From Lepus europaeus (taxonomy: Eukaryota; Chordata; Mammalia; Lagomorpha; Leporidae), in the NCBI RefSeq assembly GCF_033115175.1, contig NC_084835.1, forward strand, positions 26,555,858 to 26,619,857: a stretch of 64,000 nt of DNA, written 5' to 3'. Of the stretch, positions 63,561-64,000 are shown piece after piece. The position numbers and the translations under genes are program-made. The notes beneath the pieces are model-generated. The model was not told where the DNA came from and did no database searches. It saw only the letters and a program-made list of their open reading frames with translations. Numbering within the stretch: position 1 is the stretch's first letter; each line of letters starts with the position of its first letter.

Positions 63561-64000
63561 TGTGGGGTGATGTGGCTGTCTCCCTTGACACTCCCGGGGC
63601 CTCGGGGCCTAGTCTTGGCCACGGCCTGGCACAAACAAGGTGCAGCCCTACCGCCGCCCTGACGCCCGACGTGCCTGGAATCCCACTGTGTGGGGACAGT
63701 GCTGCACACACACCACAGAGGGCGGCGGTCCCGAACGTGCGGACCCCACCCTAGCTCACCATCGGGGAGGGTCAGACCCTCTCAAACATCCAGCAGCCTC
63801 GGACGAGGGGGCAGAGGGAACCCTTGCCTTGGTCTCCAGCGGGAGGGCCCTAGGCTGCCAGTGAGGCCGGCAACTGCTGTATACTGGGAGGATGGGAGCG
63901 CTCTCCACGCAGGTGAGGGGACCAGGGTCTCCCACCTAAGGGGATTCTTCTTCTGCAAGGGGAAGGGTATGGGCTACTGACTGCTAAATCCTAAGGCTCA
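63561..64000. other. Right end of window, no gene recognised
   Basis: GC-rich flank of the CpG block. The SPCS1 N-terminus (MLEHLSSLPTQMDYKGQ) was searched for by eye in plus frames and not found. Confidence 0.6.

Noticed and set aside
1-64000. CRISPR arrays, phage or bacterial operons
   Set aside because: Direct repeats are microsatellites and dispersed SINEs; genes have introns. Nothing prokaryotic is present.

Overview
This is a mammalian nuclear DNA window, almost certainly from a leporid (rabbit or hare). Nearly 90 copies of the lagomorph tRNA-derived C-SINE are scattered through it, and three protein-coding genes match the vertebrate order PBRM1 - GNL3 - GLT8D1 (human 3p21.1). All three have GT-AG introns. 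No bacterial, phage, CRISPR or plasmid features are present.

Layout. (1) 1-43,950, minus strand: the 5' part of PBRM1, the BAF180 subunit of the PBAF chromatin remodeller. Six coding exons (residues 1-238: N-terminal region, all of bromodomain 1 and the first half of bromodomain 2) are spread over 36 kb. The gene runs off the left edge. (2) 43,550-44,160: a CpG island that acts as a shared divergent promoter for PBRM1 (left) and GNL3 (right). (3) 44,158-50,170, plus strand: complete GNL3 (nucleostemin), 15 exons, predicted 545 residues. Five consecutive introns each carry one box C/D snoRNA with the same type of guide against 18S rRNA (SNORD19 family). A sixth, different C/D candidate lies in intron 13 (possibly SNORD69). 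(4) 50,240-58,420, minus strand: complete coding region of GLT8D1, a Golgi-type glycosyltransferase (9 coding exons, 370 residues), tail-to-tail with GNL3. (5) 58,430-64,000: 5' non-coding part and probable CpG-rich promoter of GLT8D1 (about 63,290-63,560). SPCS1, the expected next gene, was not found.

Repeats. Two C-SINE variants are separable by eye and are called A and B below. Variant A begins like GGGGCCGGCGCTGTGGCGCAG and ends in AAATAAATAAATCTTT. Variant B begins GGCCGGCGCCGTGGCTCA, reads CTAATCCTCCGCC, and ends in CACTGTCCACTCTGCCTGTC plus poly(A). Both carry a Pol III B-box-like GGTTCTAGTCC. Variant B copies look younger: target-site duplications are readable and they are often inserted in the tails of variant A copies. 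Old L1 bodies at about 14.6-20.8 kb and 31.4-37.1 kb are broken up by SINEs. MIR, L2 and LTR-like remnants also occur. The interval 39.1-51.4 kb (PBRM1 intron 1, promoter, GNL3, 3' end of GLT8D1) holds no C-SINE.

How the genes relate: GNL3 couples a nucleolar GTPase to intronic snoRNAs that modify rRNA, so one transcript supplies two ribosome-biogenesis products. PBRM1 shares its promoter with GNL3. GLT8D1 is functionally unrelated.
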